Assembly: GCA_023105745.1 (NCBI GenBank)
Contig: JALGQZ010000004.1
Location: forward strand, 65,402,612 to 65,466,611
DNA from: Austropuccinia psidii
Lineage: Eukaryota; Basidiomycota; Pucciniomycetes; Pucciniales; Sphaerophragmiaceae
Length of the DNA stretch: 64,000 nucleotides
Direction: 5' to 3'
Positions 35,550-47,180 of the stretch are shown here, piece by piece; within the stretch, counting starts at the first letter, position 1; each line of letters opens with the position of its first letter. The position numbers and the translations under genes were made by a program. The notes beneath the pieces were generated by a model. The model had not been told where the DNA came from. It searched no databases and saw only the letters and a list, made by a program, of their open reading frames with translations.

Positions 35550-36411
35550 ATGTCGGGCATTGAAAGTAAATTTAATAAGGTCGGAAGCTCTTATAAATAT
35601 TCTTTTAATTGATTCTCTCCTTGAAATAATCATGATAATTAATCAAACAAACGAACTCACCAATTGGATGTTTTATTTTTTCAATGAATGAATTTTGTAT
35701 GATTTCTTAGGCAGTTGAAATTGTTAAAGCCTTGCCAAGTGATGGTGCTGATAAGCCAACTCAGGATGAGCAACTCGAATTTTACGCTCTATTTAAACAA
35801 GGTATTGTAATCTGGCTGAAAAATTGTGCACATTCATCAACTTACTAGACCATTACCAATTTTTATTATCATTAAACAACCCCTGCCATAATCCTAGCCA
35901 CCATCGGTGATGTCAATACACCAAAGCCTGGTCTGTTGGAATTGACGGCCAAGTACAAATGGGTTGGTCATCATCTCTTTGAGCGTTGGATAATGCTTAT
36001 CATATTGCAACTTTTGAATTTAATTGACTCGCTCGAACCGATTTCAGAATGCATGGAAGTCTAAAGAAGGGATGTCCCAAGAAAAAGCTAAAGAAGAGTA
36101 TGTTGAAGTGAGTCTTATTAGCTTGAATGGGAATTAAGCGAAATAGAAACAAAATACAATTTTTTGAATCAATCTTGAGAGTCTTCTTACTTATCCAAAA
36201 AAAAAAATGCTTACCAACCACTAATTTAGAAACTGCGATCCAAACTTCAACAATCAAGCAATCCAGAAGATGCCAAAAAGATCCTTGCAGACGTCAGTAG
36301 TTTTTTTAAAAAAAAAAAAATGTTACTCACGTTACTCAATGGGTCTTTCTTCTCTAACCTACAACGATCTCTTTACTTTCATGTCCCTAAATACAGCTTG
36401 ATGCCGCTTAA
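35550..36411 (+). CDS. Acyl-CoA-binding protein (ACBP), six exons
   Basis: Exons 35550-35579, 35711-35801, 35898-35962, 36048-36107, 36230-36292 and 36397-36411 join in phase to 107 codons plus TAA; all introns are GT...AG. The protein is a single ACB domain filling nearly the whole length: FNKAVEIVKALP, DEQLEFYALFKQATIGDVNT (residues 29-48), KPG at 50-52, KYKWNAW at 59-65 and GMSQEKAKEEYVEKL at 70-84. These contain the family's acyl-CoA-contacting Tyr and Lys positions (YALFKQ, KYKW). ACBPs bind long-chain acyl-CoA esters in the cytosol and buffer and carry them for lipid synthesis. The length fits small soluble ACBPs. The last exon codes only LDAA. The gene looks intact and is isolated among repeats. 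Confidence 0.93.
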
Positions 36412-38270
36412 TGGGCTGCATTGTTTTGTGAAAGGTAATTTGCCTTGAGAGAGATTCTTCTCGTTATCCATTTGTTCTACTAAGGCTGCTTAGTTTGTAT
36501 TTTTTTTGAAACGCCAGAACAGCTAGGGAGAAAGTTATTTGATTATTTTTATTGGTCGTCCTTTTGTTTTGTTTTGGAGCGAGTTGCAAAAAAGGTGCAA
36601 AATTGAGGAACATCCTTCCCGATTAATTAAGACTTGTGAAATAGTAGGGGCCATCGAAGCATCTTGTCAAGAGAGCGCTTGCCATGGGTAACCTACTGAG
36701 GCCTTAGGCCAAACACTGAGCCCTTCATCATTAGTTTTTTTTTGGCTTGCTGTTGTGCTTTGGTGTCATAATAAACTCAGTATTACATTCGTGCAAAATT
36801 GTCTTGGCGAATGCCATATCTTGGGACCATATTGCCAAAAGTTTACTCAGAGCTCTTTAAGAATTTTTAAGCCGAAAGTCAAAAATCTAATGACAACTCG
36901 ATATTAACTGGACATTATTTTTCTAAAACATACAAAGAAAAAATGTCAGTAGATTTTGGACCATGCACCAAGCTGACTCGGTCAAAAGGCTTTATATCTT
37001 TGAAGCTAGTACTCCCAACATGGTGCGTACGCTGCCTTTGACGGCAAATAACCACTGTGAACTCCGAATATTGGATAATTGACACATTCTAGGTTCCTCA
37101 TAAAATAGTAATATTTAATTCCCAGAAATTGTATTTTTGATCATTTGAACAAATGGTATTGAAAAGAGTTTCAAGTTACAACAAATAAGAGCATCTAAAT
37201 TTCCCAAGCTTTCAAATTTTATACCAGAAAAATAAGGCTTTCATGAATATTTTAATTATTTTGTCTGAAGCGTTATTATTTATCAAGAATGACTTTCCCC
37301 CCCTCCCGCACAAAAAAGAAAAGGGTTCACTAAACTTTAATTAAATGAAATTTTCTGAAAGATTTTGTTATCAAATAAATTTTAACGTCAATTTTCCAAT
37401 AAAAGTCATTTTTATTGTATATATAGATTTAAAGAAAACCCATAGTTATCTTTCAATGAGGCGTCTCAGGATTATATTTTTATCCAATGCAAGTTCCAGT
37501 TTAACAACCCAAAGGAGAAATATCTTTAAAATTGGATATTTTTTGAATTAGGTACATTTAGACTTCCTTAAGCCAACAAAATCTAATTGAATTTAATCCT
37601 TTTTGAGTCTTGTTCAAAATTCATTTCTACTCTAAAGCTAATACCAGTGACCAATAATCAATGATTCAGATTGTCAATTTTTTAACCAATTTGATCTCAA
37701 AAGTTTATCATGAATTATTTTGGTTTTGGAATTATGTATAAACCCAAATAAATAAATATATGATTCAATCATTGCTTTCAAAATGAATCATCTGGTTCAA
37801 GCCAGCTTGCAGCCATTGGCTTTATATTGAGCTAAAGTATTATTTTGAACAAAGGAAAAAAGAATAAAAAAAACTCAGGAAACACATTGGAATGAAGAAG
37901 AAAACTTTCAAAAATCAAACATAATTTTAAAAAATAGGATTGGCTCATAATCAAGAAAATAAAAATTAAAGAGATTTAATAAAGTAAGAATTTTTTAGAT
38001 TAATATATGGCTTAATTATAAGATGGATTCAGAGTAGTAGGATCTTTATTTTGAAAAAATGATAGCTGATTGTGAAAATGAATTTTATTGATACTAATCT
38101 TAATAAGTTCTTAACTATTTCAAACCACTTGGAGTGATTTTATTTGATTATAAAAGTTTAATAACAAACAGCTGATTAGAAATCTTAAATGAATGAAATC
38201 ATTATTTTATTACTGTTCTAAAAAAATTATGAGGCTTTTAATGAAACATTATTAATCTTTCTTAGGTATT
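36412..38270 (+). other. Intergenic DNA downstream of ACBP
   Basis: Balanced composition to about 37100 (presumed 3' flank of the ACBP gene), then AT-rich. I find no gene, LTR or RNA. The 68-codon ORF at 37345-37551 has no recognisable features. The stretch ends at the ATT flank of the MITE-like element. Confidence 0.4.
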
Positions 38271-38358
38271 AGGGGAGTTCAAGGTGTGGGTTTTTTTTGA
38301 CTCATTGTAAATAAAAAGTTGGCTCATGCTTGATTTCTCAATCACTTAAATTTAACTC

Positions 38359-38410
38359 CATGAACCATGCCATGAGCCACCATTTTTGGTAGCTCATGGC
38401 ATGGTTCATG
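38359..38410. repeat. Long perfect hairpin in the MITE-like element
   Basis: The arm CATGAACCATGCCATGAGC at 38359-38377 is exactly complementary to 38392-38410. Beyond a single C/A mismatch four more pairs form, closing on a TTTT loop (38383-38386), so the stem has 24 positions with one mismatch. Confidence 0.9.
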
Positions 38411-38471
38411 AACTGGCTCATTGATCATCCTGGGCCATTGCAAATAAGCCAGTGCACACAGCCCATGAGTG

Positions 38472-39919
38472 TGTCACAGGGGCTCTTGGGAAAGACAAGA
38501 GTGGCCTGGCACTCAGTAATCAGGGAACTCACTTGGAAGACTCCAAAGAATAAAGAAGAAAGGAATAAGAGAAATGAATTTCTCTAAGAAATATGCAGGT
38601 ACAGAATGAGATGCAATAAGAGAAATAAGAAGCCAAATGACCAAAGAGCCAACCAAGTAAGTCCTTGATCACTGTTCCAACCTGCCAGAATAAACAATGG
38701 AATTAGTAAAGGATATGACCACCAATATCCACTGACAGGCAAAGAAAGAAAAGAAGAGGTGCTAAATGACTGACTTGATAATATCATTATTCACTTAACA
38801 AAAGAGATAAAATAAATAAAGATAAAATAAAATCAAAATATATTAATTAACTTGGGGAAAACCCCCAAGGGTCAAAGGAGGCTGGTATATTTGAAGCCTT
38901 GAGAGCTTTACTCCTTCAGGCTGTCAGATGATCTGTATTGAATACTGGAAGCTGTATTGATTTTCTGATGGAATGTATAACTTGCAAAATTGAGAAATGA
39001 ACTAGGTTTAATGATCTTCCCATGGTGTATGATTGAAATACAGGTCTTGATGAATCCAGGCTGTATTGAATGAATGTGGTTTCCAAGGTGTATTGATGGA
39101 GAATTGACACTTGACAAATTTTTTTGTAACTACCTCTTTAATATCCCTTGAGAATGAACTGCCAGTATTCCCTTGGAGGAATACTGTGAATGAGAATATG
39201 AAATGATTGCTTGATGGTGTCATTGATATTTGAGAGTGACACTTGTCCTTGAGCCTTGATGAATCCTCTGGATGATGTGATTCCTTGATGGCTTTTTGGA
39301 ATGTTGAAATAAACCTATGATATTGGCACCATTGGATTTCTGGTGAAAAAAGATGCATAATGGTGTATAACACCATTTATGGCACTTCTGGTTATTGGAG
39401 GGTGAAAGTGGCAAAAGGTCTTTTGGATGGATGCCAGGAGGATATGATTTAAAAATGGTTTTTGGGTGGCTTCAGAGGTGACGAAGCGTTTTTTGGGTTT
39501 TTTAGCCACATACAGCTTATAAAGCTTCAAAACTGTATTTGCGCAAAATGTGCAAATCTGGAAATTAAGCCCCAAACGGCCTAATATGGATATTTGGGCA
39601 TATTTCCCATATTACATGGGAAAATGGCATAAAAGGACTGAATACATCAAAATGCGCAAAATTCACAAAACTGTATTTAAAGCTTAAAAAGCCAAATACA
39701 GGCTTTTAGGCTGTATTTTTCATGTTGACTGGAAAATACCAAAGATTTCCCAAAAGCAAAGACTGGCCAGGAAAGGCCTGATGATGATTAAGGGGCCAAG
39801 CTGGCCCCGGATTGTGAAATGGCCATAAAAGGCCAGGAAAGATTAATTGGCCAATTTGGCCAAGGATTATGGATATGCCATATGGAGGCCCAAGAGGGTG
39901 AATTGCCATGGTTGTGATA
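38472..39919 (+). mobile_element. Solo LTR, family L1, in the MITE-like element
   Basis: 1,448 bp, starting TGTCACAGGGGCTCT and ending GGTTGTGATA (terminal CA decayed to TA). Exact target duplications GAGTG lie at 38467-38471 and 39920-39924. It is collinear with 169-1679: GGCCTGGCACTCAG near the start, GGAATTAGTAAAGGATATGACCAC, ATATATTAATTAACTTGGGG. The short ORFs inside on both strands follow L1 noncoding sequence and are not genes. Confidence 0.92.
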
Positions 39920-40132
39920 GAGTGATACAGATGTTCAACTTCCCATTGCAATGGTTGCTTGGGAATGGGCTTGTGGGTTGATAAAGAAAATTTGTAAAAG
40001 TTCATAAAAATAGTTAGATTTAACTGGCATGAGGCAGCCAATAAGCAAACTCATGGGGTGGGCACTTGGGCATTAAAATCTGCTTGTGTTGCCATAAAAT
40101 CTGTCTCATGAAACCTGTCCTTGAACTCCCCT

Positions 40133-42707
40133 ATTGAAAAGATATCATTATTGATAATATTATTTTAATTATTTCTTTTCATGTCAGAAGGTCCTCCATT
40201 TGACTTTTTAAGTGCTGATCATGTGAAAAATTAACTTGTGGGCCAGGAAAATGAATACAAGAATAGATAAACTTGCATTTGTGGTTTGTTTTCTTATAAT
40301 TCAACCCAAATTTGAAGCCATCAATTAATAAAAAAACTAAATATAAACAACTCTATTGCAATGTTTCAATTTATTTACCTTTCTGAAATTACTCTTTCAA
40401 ATCTTAAGAAGTGTAAATATTTCCACACAGGACTTTTTTGAGACCATTTTTATCAAGTTCCAAGCCCAAATTTATTGCTTATTGATTGACAAAGATGGTC
40501 AAACCTCAGCCAAGGAGACAAATTAATAAATATTTCTTGCCATAAAATTCAGTTTTTTAATGAAGCTAGATGATCAAACTATCCCTTTTCATTGGATTAT
40601 GCAAAATGAATTTCTAGCCCTTATTTTCTTTGTTATTTACTAGAGATGTTGATATATTAAGTATGAGTCACCATAATATAAAAGAGGGCCAGAATAATCT
40701 TTCTTTATAAAATAAAATTGATTAAATTTCATGTTTAGACAAAATAAGGAGTACGAGATAACATGTAACAAATTGAAATATTAATTTCCTGATTTTAGCC
40801 TCCTTAAAATGATATAACCTTATTTCTGACAAAAAATAGTTGAAATGGGCTAAGTAGAATATTTTGGAATTTCTCAGTGGATCCAAATAGAATGAGACTT
40901 TTCTCAAGAGTTTCCCTCTCTTTTTGTATTCCTATTAATATGAAAAGATTGTGGCCAAAGATACTTGTTGATGTTGAAAAGCTGAGGGCTTGGGTCAATT
41001 GATCCAGAAAATGATACATATTCAAGCCAATGTGTAATGACACCCTGCACAATATGAAGTTAAATTATACTTTCAAGCTAAATTTAAAAAGTTTTTTTGA
41101 GAATAACCTTATTTTTCATTCTTCTAAGTGTTCTAGAAGAAATCATAGTGGGGCTCACAGAAATATTTCTTAATTTTGATATTATGTTTCAATCAGCCAT
41201 GAGGAAATCCTTCCCATAATTTTTACGCAATAGCAAAATACAATCAACTAATTATACAAGCTAAAATTAATTATTTCAACTCAATGATTCTTTTTGATCA
41301 AAAAATCATAATTTATTCATCTTGGTAAGTTAATACATTCAATGAAGTAGTCTAAGTTATGAAAAAAAGGTGAAAAATTCAATATTTATTTTTGAAAAAC
41401 AAAGAAAAAATGGGGATATGCTCCCAAAGTTTTTCAAAAAAATAGACATTTCTAAGATATATTTATTGAAGTAAAATATAATCTATTCTTCTCATACAAA
41501 TTAATATTCATATAAAATGATTTTTTATTAAGTAATCTTAGTAATCAAAATAATGATGTTTTTAATTCTTGAATATAGTTTTTTGTGTTAGATTAACTGT
41601 AATGATTTGATTTAAATGAAATTGAAGGAAATATCATTATCTAAATCAAGCTTAAATGTAATTTCAACTGTTATTTGAAATATATGCAGCAATTCTTTCA
41701 ACTGAATTATTCTTTTATACAAAATATATTAAATAAACATTATAAATGAATTTACCATCTACATTATAGAAAAGAAATTGATACTTATAATACTAATAAT
41801 ATTATGAAATCTTGTTTCTAATTCCTCAATAATTAAGATACTAGTTTGTATGTGCTTCATTTTGCTGAACTTTTTTGAAGCATTTTATGATTTAAGTAAC
41901 TTAAAAAAATGTCTTGATAGAGTATAAAAAGACCTCATAAAAAACTCACATTGCGTGTAATGAATAATACTTATAAGGGTAATTTACACAATCCTTCTGT
42001 ATAAGATAATTTTCATTTTATCGTGGAATGCATTGACTAATATGTACTCTTCGAGCTTTCTGTGCCTACAGCTTCTCAGTGCTTTCCATGTCGCCGATTC
42101 AAAGCGCTTGATGGTTATAATTTTTTTTTCTTTTTTTTCCAAAGATGCCATGCAATTCTCAAAGCCAACGGGCCGGTGGTGAGAAGGTATTTGTCTCTGT
42201 ATTAGCATTAGAAAAATTGCCAATATACTCAAGGGCCATTTAGTCTTCTTTATTATACAATTCAAATGTCTTATTTTAAGTCCTGCTTTGCTGATTATAT
42301 CATCCTCAATCTCGATGGACCAACGAAATCCGAAGCATGTTATTAACTTTCATGCTAGAAAATTGAAACCTAAACTAAATTATCAGGGCCTCAGTATTAT
42401 CTAAAAATGCTTAAGGTTGAAGACAAAAACAATTGAAAACTCGAAGAACTTTTGCCGCTGACAAATGGGCGAAAAAACTTTTGCTATGGATTTCTAAAAA
42501 AGACAAAAAATGCAGAGAAACTCCAATGTATCTCTAAAGAAATAATGAAACTCTAATTGTCAAATAAAGAAAAATGTGCCCTAAATGAAGAAATATCCCA
42601 AGTAACGTAAAAAAATATGAAAAAAGATGGTTGGCAGCAACGTGACAGAACTTTTTGGTATTTTTCGGAATTAACCGAATTTGATAAGTTAGGATAGTAA
42701 GTACAAT
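40133..42707 (+). other. Intergenic AT-rich DNA
   Basis: No gene I can support. An antisense ORF at 41984-42265 lies in slightly GC-richer DNA (42040-42180) and could touch an exon of an unrecognised minus-strand gene, but nothing in its 93 codons is identifiable. No LTR landmarks are found. Confidence 0.4.
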
Positions 42708-43781
42708 CTAATTTCTTTTCTTTTGATAACCAAAAAAAAGGAATGGTGATGACTGGAAAAATCCGCCCCTGATTCGGGGCAAAGTCTTAATTTCGGTAGA
42801 GGGGCGACGTGGACTTGGATCCTTGTTACGGTGCTTGGATAGCTTGGAAATGTTGAAAAAAACGGACTGAGGGCGTGATGGCTTTTTCTTCAGTGGTGTC
42901 GCAGCAGGTGGAGATGGCGGTTTGGCAAGCAAGTCTGACAGCTTTTCAATAGAAACTGTGGTAGGCGTAGTTGCCCCACTAAGTCCAAATTGTGAGCGCA
43001 GGATATTAACGAGGTCAAGCGATTTTGGACGACGTAAATCTTTCTTTGTACTGTCCGATGTCTCCTGCCAATCAATCCTTTCTTCAGAACCAAACAGGTG
43101 TGAAGAACGTTTTTCCTTGAGCGAAGGCCGTTGTAAGATGGCGTTACTGTTTTCTTTGGATGAATTCACTATTTTGAGTGTATCCTTTTCCTTTGATACA
43201 TCCTGCTCCACCTTGGGGGCCTCGGGCATCGGTGGCTTTTTGACACGTGCAGCTAAGTGAAGTGAGGATACGAAATCCGCATCCTGAAAGGGAGCGGATT
43301 TGCCATTAAGACGCGCGGTTGTCGATGCTTTGACTAAAGTTGGTCTTTGAGGGATTGTTGTAGAATGTGCATCTTGATGTTCACCCACCTGAATCGTAAG
43401 AGGATTTCTTAGTGTCAGACTGAGGTCTGGTAAGGTCGATAGCATGAACAAATCGCCAAAGAATCTTTCACTATCTGAATCCATAATTGCTGATTCTTTG
43501 ACCATACTTGATTTCTGGGTAGTTTCATGAAGCTTGACAGTTTGAGGTTCATCTGAGGGGAGTGGAAGATGTGCACTAATTGCTAGGCTGAGTTCCGTCG
43601 CAGTTGGTAAAAGCAAATCACCGAGCGCATCAGCTATCAGTACGATATTTGGCCGCTTGTTGAGGGCAAGATCAGTTCGAACTATTAACGACTTTGGCTT
43701 ATGACTTCGGTATTTGAAGCTACTGGGGCGAGGGGAGAGAAGTGGAGGCGACAAGGAATTTGGAACTTCGAGGGAGGTCAT
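42708..43781 (-). CDS. Orphan Ser/Pro-rich hypothetical protein
   Basis: The open frame begins at 43838, but only with TTG; the first ATG is at 43781 and starts MTSLEVPNSLSPPLLSPRPS, giving 357 residues ending at TAG 42708. Composition is unlike the surrounding repeats: balanced GC, few homopolymers. An ordered-looking segment near residues 30-75 (SLIVRTDLALNKRPNIVLIA, then LPTATELSLAISAHL) is followed by a long disordered, charged region with many SP/TP and RP-S sites (KPPSPPAATPLKKKPSRPQS). No signal peptide or membrane span is visible, nor any named domain. The Phe-rich end (after LPRIRGG) could be intron read-through. Probably a host gene; function unknown. Confidence 0.65.
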   Translation of the reverse strand: MTSLEVPNSLSPPLLSPRPSSFKYRSHKPKSLIVRTDLALNKRPNIVLIADALGDLLLPTATELSLAISAHLPLPSDEPQTVKLHETTQKSSMVKESAIMDSDSERFFGDLFMLSTLPDLSLTLRNPLTIQVGEHQDAHSTTIPQRPTLVKASTTARLNGKSAPFQDADFVSSLHLAARVKKPPMPEAPKVEQDVSKEKDTLKIVNSSKENSNAILQRPSLKEKRSSHLFGSEERIDWQETSDSTKKDLRRPKSLDLVNILRSQFGLSGATTPTTVSIEKLSDLLAKPPSPPAATPLKKKPSRPQSVFFNISKLSKHRNKDPSPRRPSTEIKTLPRIRGGFFQSSPFLFFGYQKKRN

Positions 43782-44882
43782 AGTGTGGTCGGGGGACGAC
43801 TGAGGTTTCTTTGAGTCATAACGAAAAAAACAGGTCAATCAGGCATATCAGATAGTTTGTCCTTTGGTGTGTCACGCATGATTTCAACTAATTGCGTTAA
43901 GAAACAAATAAAAAGGGGCAGGAAGCGTAGAAGTGGCCAACACAAAGCAGATCACAAGAGATGACAGCAGGAACAACCCCTATAAGCTGATTGGACGTAA
44001 GATGTCGCACCAAAAATAAATAATAATAATGAATAAACAGCATAACGAGGAATCTTGGGAAGTATAATAGATGAAAGCATGCTTTTTATTTATTTGTTTG
44101 AGAAAACTCGAGATGAGGAAGTTACAAAAAAGGGCTAGACCGAAGAATATCCAAGTTGTCATAGCATGGGTGGTTGAAAGATGTAAAGATAAATGAAGCC
44201 ATTGAAGATTTGAAAAACTTACCCTTTAACTTAAAATAACCAGCAATATTTTTATGGTGGTTTAGTTGTTTTGAAATCTTTGAACAAGAGTTGGCTTGAA
44301 GGGTGCCGCTAAAATTTGAGTACCCAAAGGCAAGCCTGGCGAAAGGGGGATGTTATCTAAATACTGAGAGGAAGAACATTAAAAACTTTCAAAGAGACTG
44401 AAGAGAAACTAGAAGAAAGGATTTACAGTTGAGACCAACTCTGATAGTTTTCAAATAGTGATCAATTTGACGCAAAGCTATAGCTTTAGTATATTTAATC
44501 TGTAGGGCTGCTATAGTAATTCTTTTTTAGAAAAGAGAATGCGTGGGAGATGAGATTTTGGTTGTGAATATGGTTAATTTTTAATTAAGTCTGTCTTGAA
44601 TCGTCACTCGGCAAGGATGAAGGCCGCAGCTCTGTCAATGACTTGTTCTGGATGTGAGCCAAGCCTTGAAGAAAGGAAGAGAATTAACAGATTCAGTTAA
44701 CAGAGTAATAATGAGTTGATAAAAGACTAGAAGGAAAGCTCTCAAGTTGATAAATTTATTTATGTCAGTAGTCAATCGACTGAACCGGCTATAAGATTGA
44801 GGAAGCTAGCTCACTCAAGCAGAAGCAGGTATCGACTCCCTAAAAAGAGTTGAAGAAAGTGAGATAAAAGGATAGCCGGCAA
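43782..44882. other. Region between divergent host-type ORFs
   Basis: The presumed shared 5' region of the minus-strand orphan gene (start 43781) and the plus-strand ORF at 44883. No repeat family landmarks or further genes are seen. A 60-codon antisense ORF at 43980-44162 is hydrophobic and unsupported. Confidence 0.4.
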
Positions 44883-45161
44883 ATGTCGACGAATAACCAA
44901 GCCAACGACACACAAAACGACAATCCCTCGGACCGAATTAATCCGTCTGGCGTGTATGATGTCCTTCCTGGTTTAAAAGATTCAAATTCCCATCAGGATG
45001 CCCACCAAGAGAACAAACAGCAACCTTTGGATATCCATCAAGCTGGTTGGGCCTGCCTCACGGTCCGATTAGCTCATTGGACACTTATCGTAACCTGGGT
45101 GCTTTTAGCAGTAAGACTACGGACTCGAGCCGTCCATGCGTCGAGGACCAAAGCTGGTTGA
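44883..45161 (+). CDS. Small hypothetical ORF with one possible membrane helix
   Basis: 92 codons from ATG (MSTNNQANDTQNDNPSD) to TGA. The first half is polar, Asn/Gln/Asp-rich. Residues about 60-80 (VRLAHWTLIVTWVLLAVRL) could cross a membrane, followed by an Arg-rich end. Composition resembles host exons rather than repeats. The same frame continues after TGA with several more stops to about 45600, including a second hydrophobic patch (CCWFGLIFFGALF), so it could instead be a decayed or spliced larger gene. I recognise no family. Confidence 0.3.
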   Translation: MSTNNQANDTQNDNPSDRINPSGVYDVLPGLKDSNSHQDAHQENKQQPLDIHQAGWACLTVRLAHWTLIVTWVLLAVRLRTRAVHASRTKAG

Positions 45162-46862
45162 TCGCAACCATACCTGTGGGCTTAACGAATTGAAACGACG
45201 GCCTCTGCAGCACCTGTGAAGCTACACTGGGAGTCAAATTCACACTCCGAAAAGAGATCCTAATCCAAAAAAAAGAAACCAGCGTATCCTCAGCGCGAAC
45301 AACCATGCCTTCTCTGCTGCTGGTTCGGCTTAATCTTTTTCGGTGCCTTGTTTTCACATAGTAACTGATATTGCATCCATGGCCCTGAAGCTACGCTGGC
45401 GAACTGCCAAGGCAATATAGGAGAACCAGCCGCTAAATCAATCGTAGCAGATCAGGCTGTCCAAGATGAAATCTGAAACTTTTTCGAGCGATTTCGAGAA
45501 CCAACATCGTATCAGTGCGAATTGTGTGCATCGCAAGGCAGTGAACCAAGGGATACTAGTTGAGACTAAACCAAAGAACAGTAGGTGTTCTGGTTGCAAC
45601 AAACTACCTTCCCTGCTCAAATAACTCGTCGCTTCTACTCTAAATGGCTGGTCTCCTACTTGAGCACAATGATTTGAATAGCTCTTGAGCAGTTGAGAAT
45701 TTTGTACTGGAATCGCTGGTTCATCTTCCCCTTTTATTCCTCTGAGGACTACTACCTTTTTGTCTCACGGGAAAGGCTATGATTTTTTCTTAGTAGCCAA
45801 AGCAAATATAGACCGTTTCGATTGTTGATCACGTTGCCAGCTTGGATCCAGAAATTTATTAATTGAACAAGAAAAATTGACCGTCAATGAGCGATAAAGG
45901 ACATAGGCTATATACTTGAGAAAACTGAATCATACTCACAACATTGACTCTTCAGGGCTACAAGTTAACAACTAAGAGATTTTGTTGAATTCCTTAGGTC
46001 GATCAACTCGAGAAAAATTGATCTTTTCACCAAGGTCAAATTCTAATGGATGTGCGTCTAGTAGATGGAGGAGGTAATGAGGCGAAGCAGTTTTCAAATT
46101 CCTTAAAATGACTGTCATCACTCAAAAATACTCAGCAAGTTGATCAAGATACAAGACTAGTTTTTTATGCAATTTCATTAGAATTGGAGTTAGCAAAAAT
46201 AAAACAAAAAAAGAAACTAAATAGTATCAACCCCCAAAAATGAGGAGGATGTAGTCCAGCCTTGAAAGACAAATTAGCCATTGATGATAATCGCAAAATA
46301 AATCAGGCAGTCAATTTCCAAACCTGAGTGAAAGCTGAGTGTGATTTGATGCCACCAGTGCAAAGTAAATCATTTTGTTGCCTGATCTTTGAGAAATCCC
46401 TTGCTTCACCTTCGAATCTCATCTCATTAACGAAATTCTGCTGACAGCTCTTCCCAGAAACTCCCTTATTCTTAACTTCAACAAGCAATCCACAAGATAA
46501 CTCTGGCCTGTTCAGTCATATTTCTTTTGTACTTATCCCAAATGTTTCATCACCAATATCTTTGCATTCCTTTATCAATTCTCAAAGGACAAAAGGGAGG
46601 CCTCACAAAAGAATGTAAATAGGTTACCCACATTGATGGATCCCCAGCTTGAAACTCATAGCAGCTTTTCCAATTCACAGTCATCATTTGAAACATCCTC
46701 AACAGACCTATCCGCTACTTCCTATGCTCATACTGTACTTATTTGGATGATAGTTACAAGATTCCCAATGACACCCTAGAGCTTCAGGACAATGTTAGAA
46801 CAACCCAATATACCACAATCAACCTTGCAAGTGACATCAGAAAAATTTGACTATTTACAATA
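45162..46862 (+). other. Unassigned stretch
   Basis: Contains only short frames. 45162-45650 may be the decayed or intronic continuation of the preceding ORF. 46640-46760 reads in one frame as a Ser/Thr-rich peptide (ETHSSFSNSQSSFETSS) of unknown origin. No LTR or transposase motif is recognised. Confidence 0.3.
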
Positions 46863-47075
46863 GGGGTGTCAAAGTTACCAAATCCCACACTCAAAATCCC
46901 AAGTTTTTTTTCACCAAATTCCACATCAACTTTTTGGGATTTGGGAAATCCCACACCTCAAGAGGTGTGGTATTTTGAGGTACCAAAAAACAGGTTTTTT
47001 GGTACCAAATCCCATTTTGGGATATCAAAATCCTGCCTTTAGCTTTACTTAAAGTATCATTTTTTTTGACACACA
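46863..47075. mobile_element. Hairpin-rich MITE-like element (hAT-like ends?)
   Basis: The left end AGGGGTGTCAAAG and right end TTTTTGACACACACT share a TGTCAAA core as inverted repeats, reminiscent of hAT termini. An 8-bp target duplication is not evident. Inside are two perfect hairpins: CCACACCTC/GAGGTGTGG with an AA loop (46951-46970) and GGTACCAAAAAAC/GTTTTTTGGTACC with an AG spacer (46979-47006). Repeated AAATCCCA and TTTGGGAT words surround them. There is no coding. Confidence 0.4.
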
Positions 47076-47180
47076 CTTCAGTAAGTGCATGTTAAATTGC
47101 ATAAAATATAAATACCCTGGTCATTTATCAAAGTATTTGATTTCAAATTGCATTGGCTATACAAATTTTCTTCATTTACA

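Larger units (their letters stand above)
38271..40132. mobile_element. MITE-like DNA element with 14-bp TIRs, split by a solo LTR
   Basis: Terminal inverted repeats AGGGGAGTTCAAGG (38271-38284) and its exact complement (40119-40132) are flanked by ATT on both sides (38268-38270, 40133-40135), a possible 3-bp target duplication. Removing the nested L1 LTR and one target copy leaves about 409 bp with no coding. The left arm holds a strong hairpin (38359-38410). A 3-bp duplication with G-rich TIRs would suit PIF/Harbinger, but TTA is usual there, so the superfamily is unsure. Confidence 0.6.

Noticed and set aside
41984..42265. 93-codon minus-strand ORF in a GC-richer patch
   Set aside because: No recognisable domain and no convincing splice partners; kept only as a note in the intergenic entry.
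45063..45150. tRNA-like sequence (GGTCC...GGACC with TTAGCTCATTGG resembling an A box)
   Set aside because: No matching D-stem partner, the T-loop lacks the TTCRA motif, and only five acceptor pairs form.
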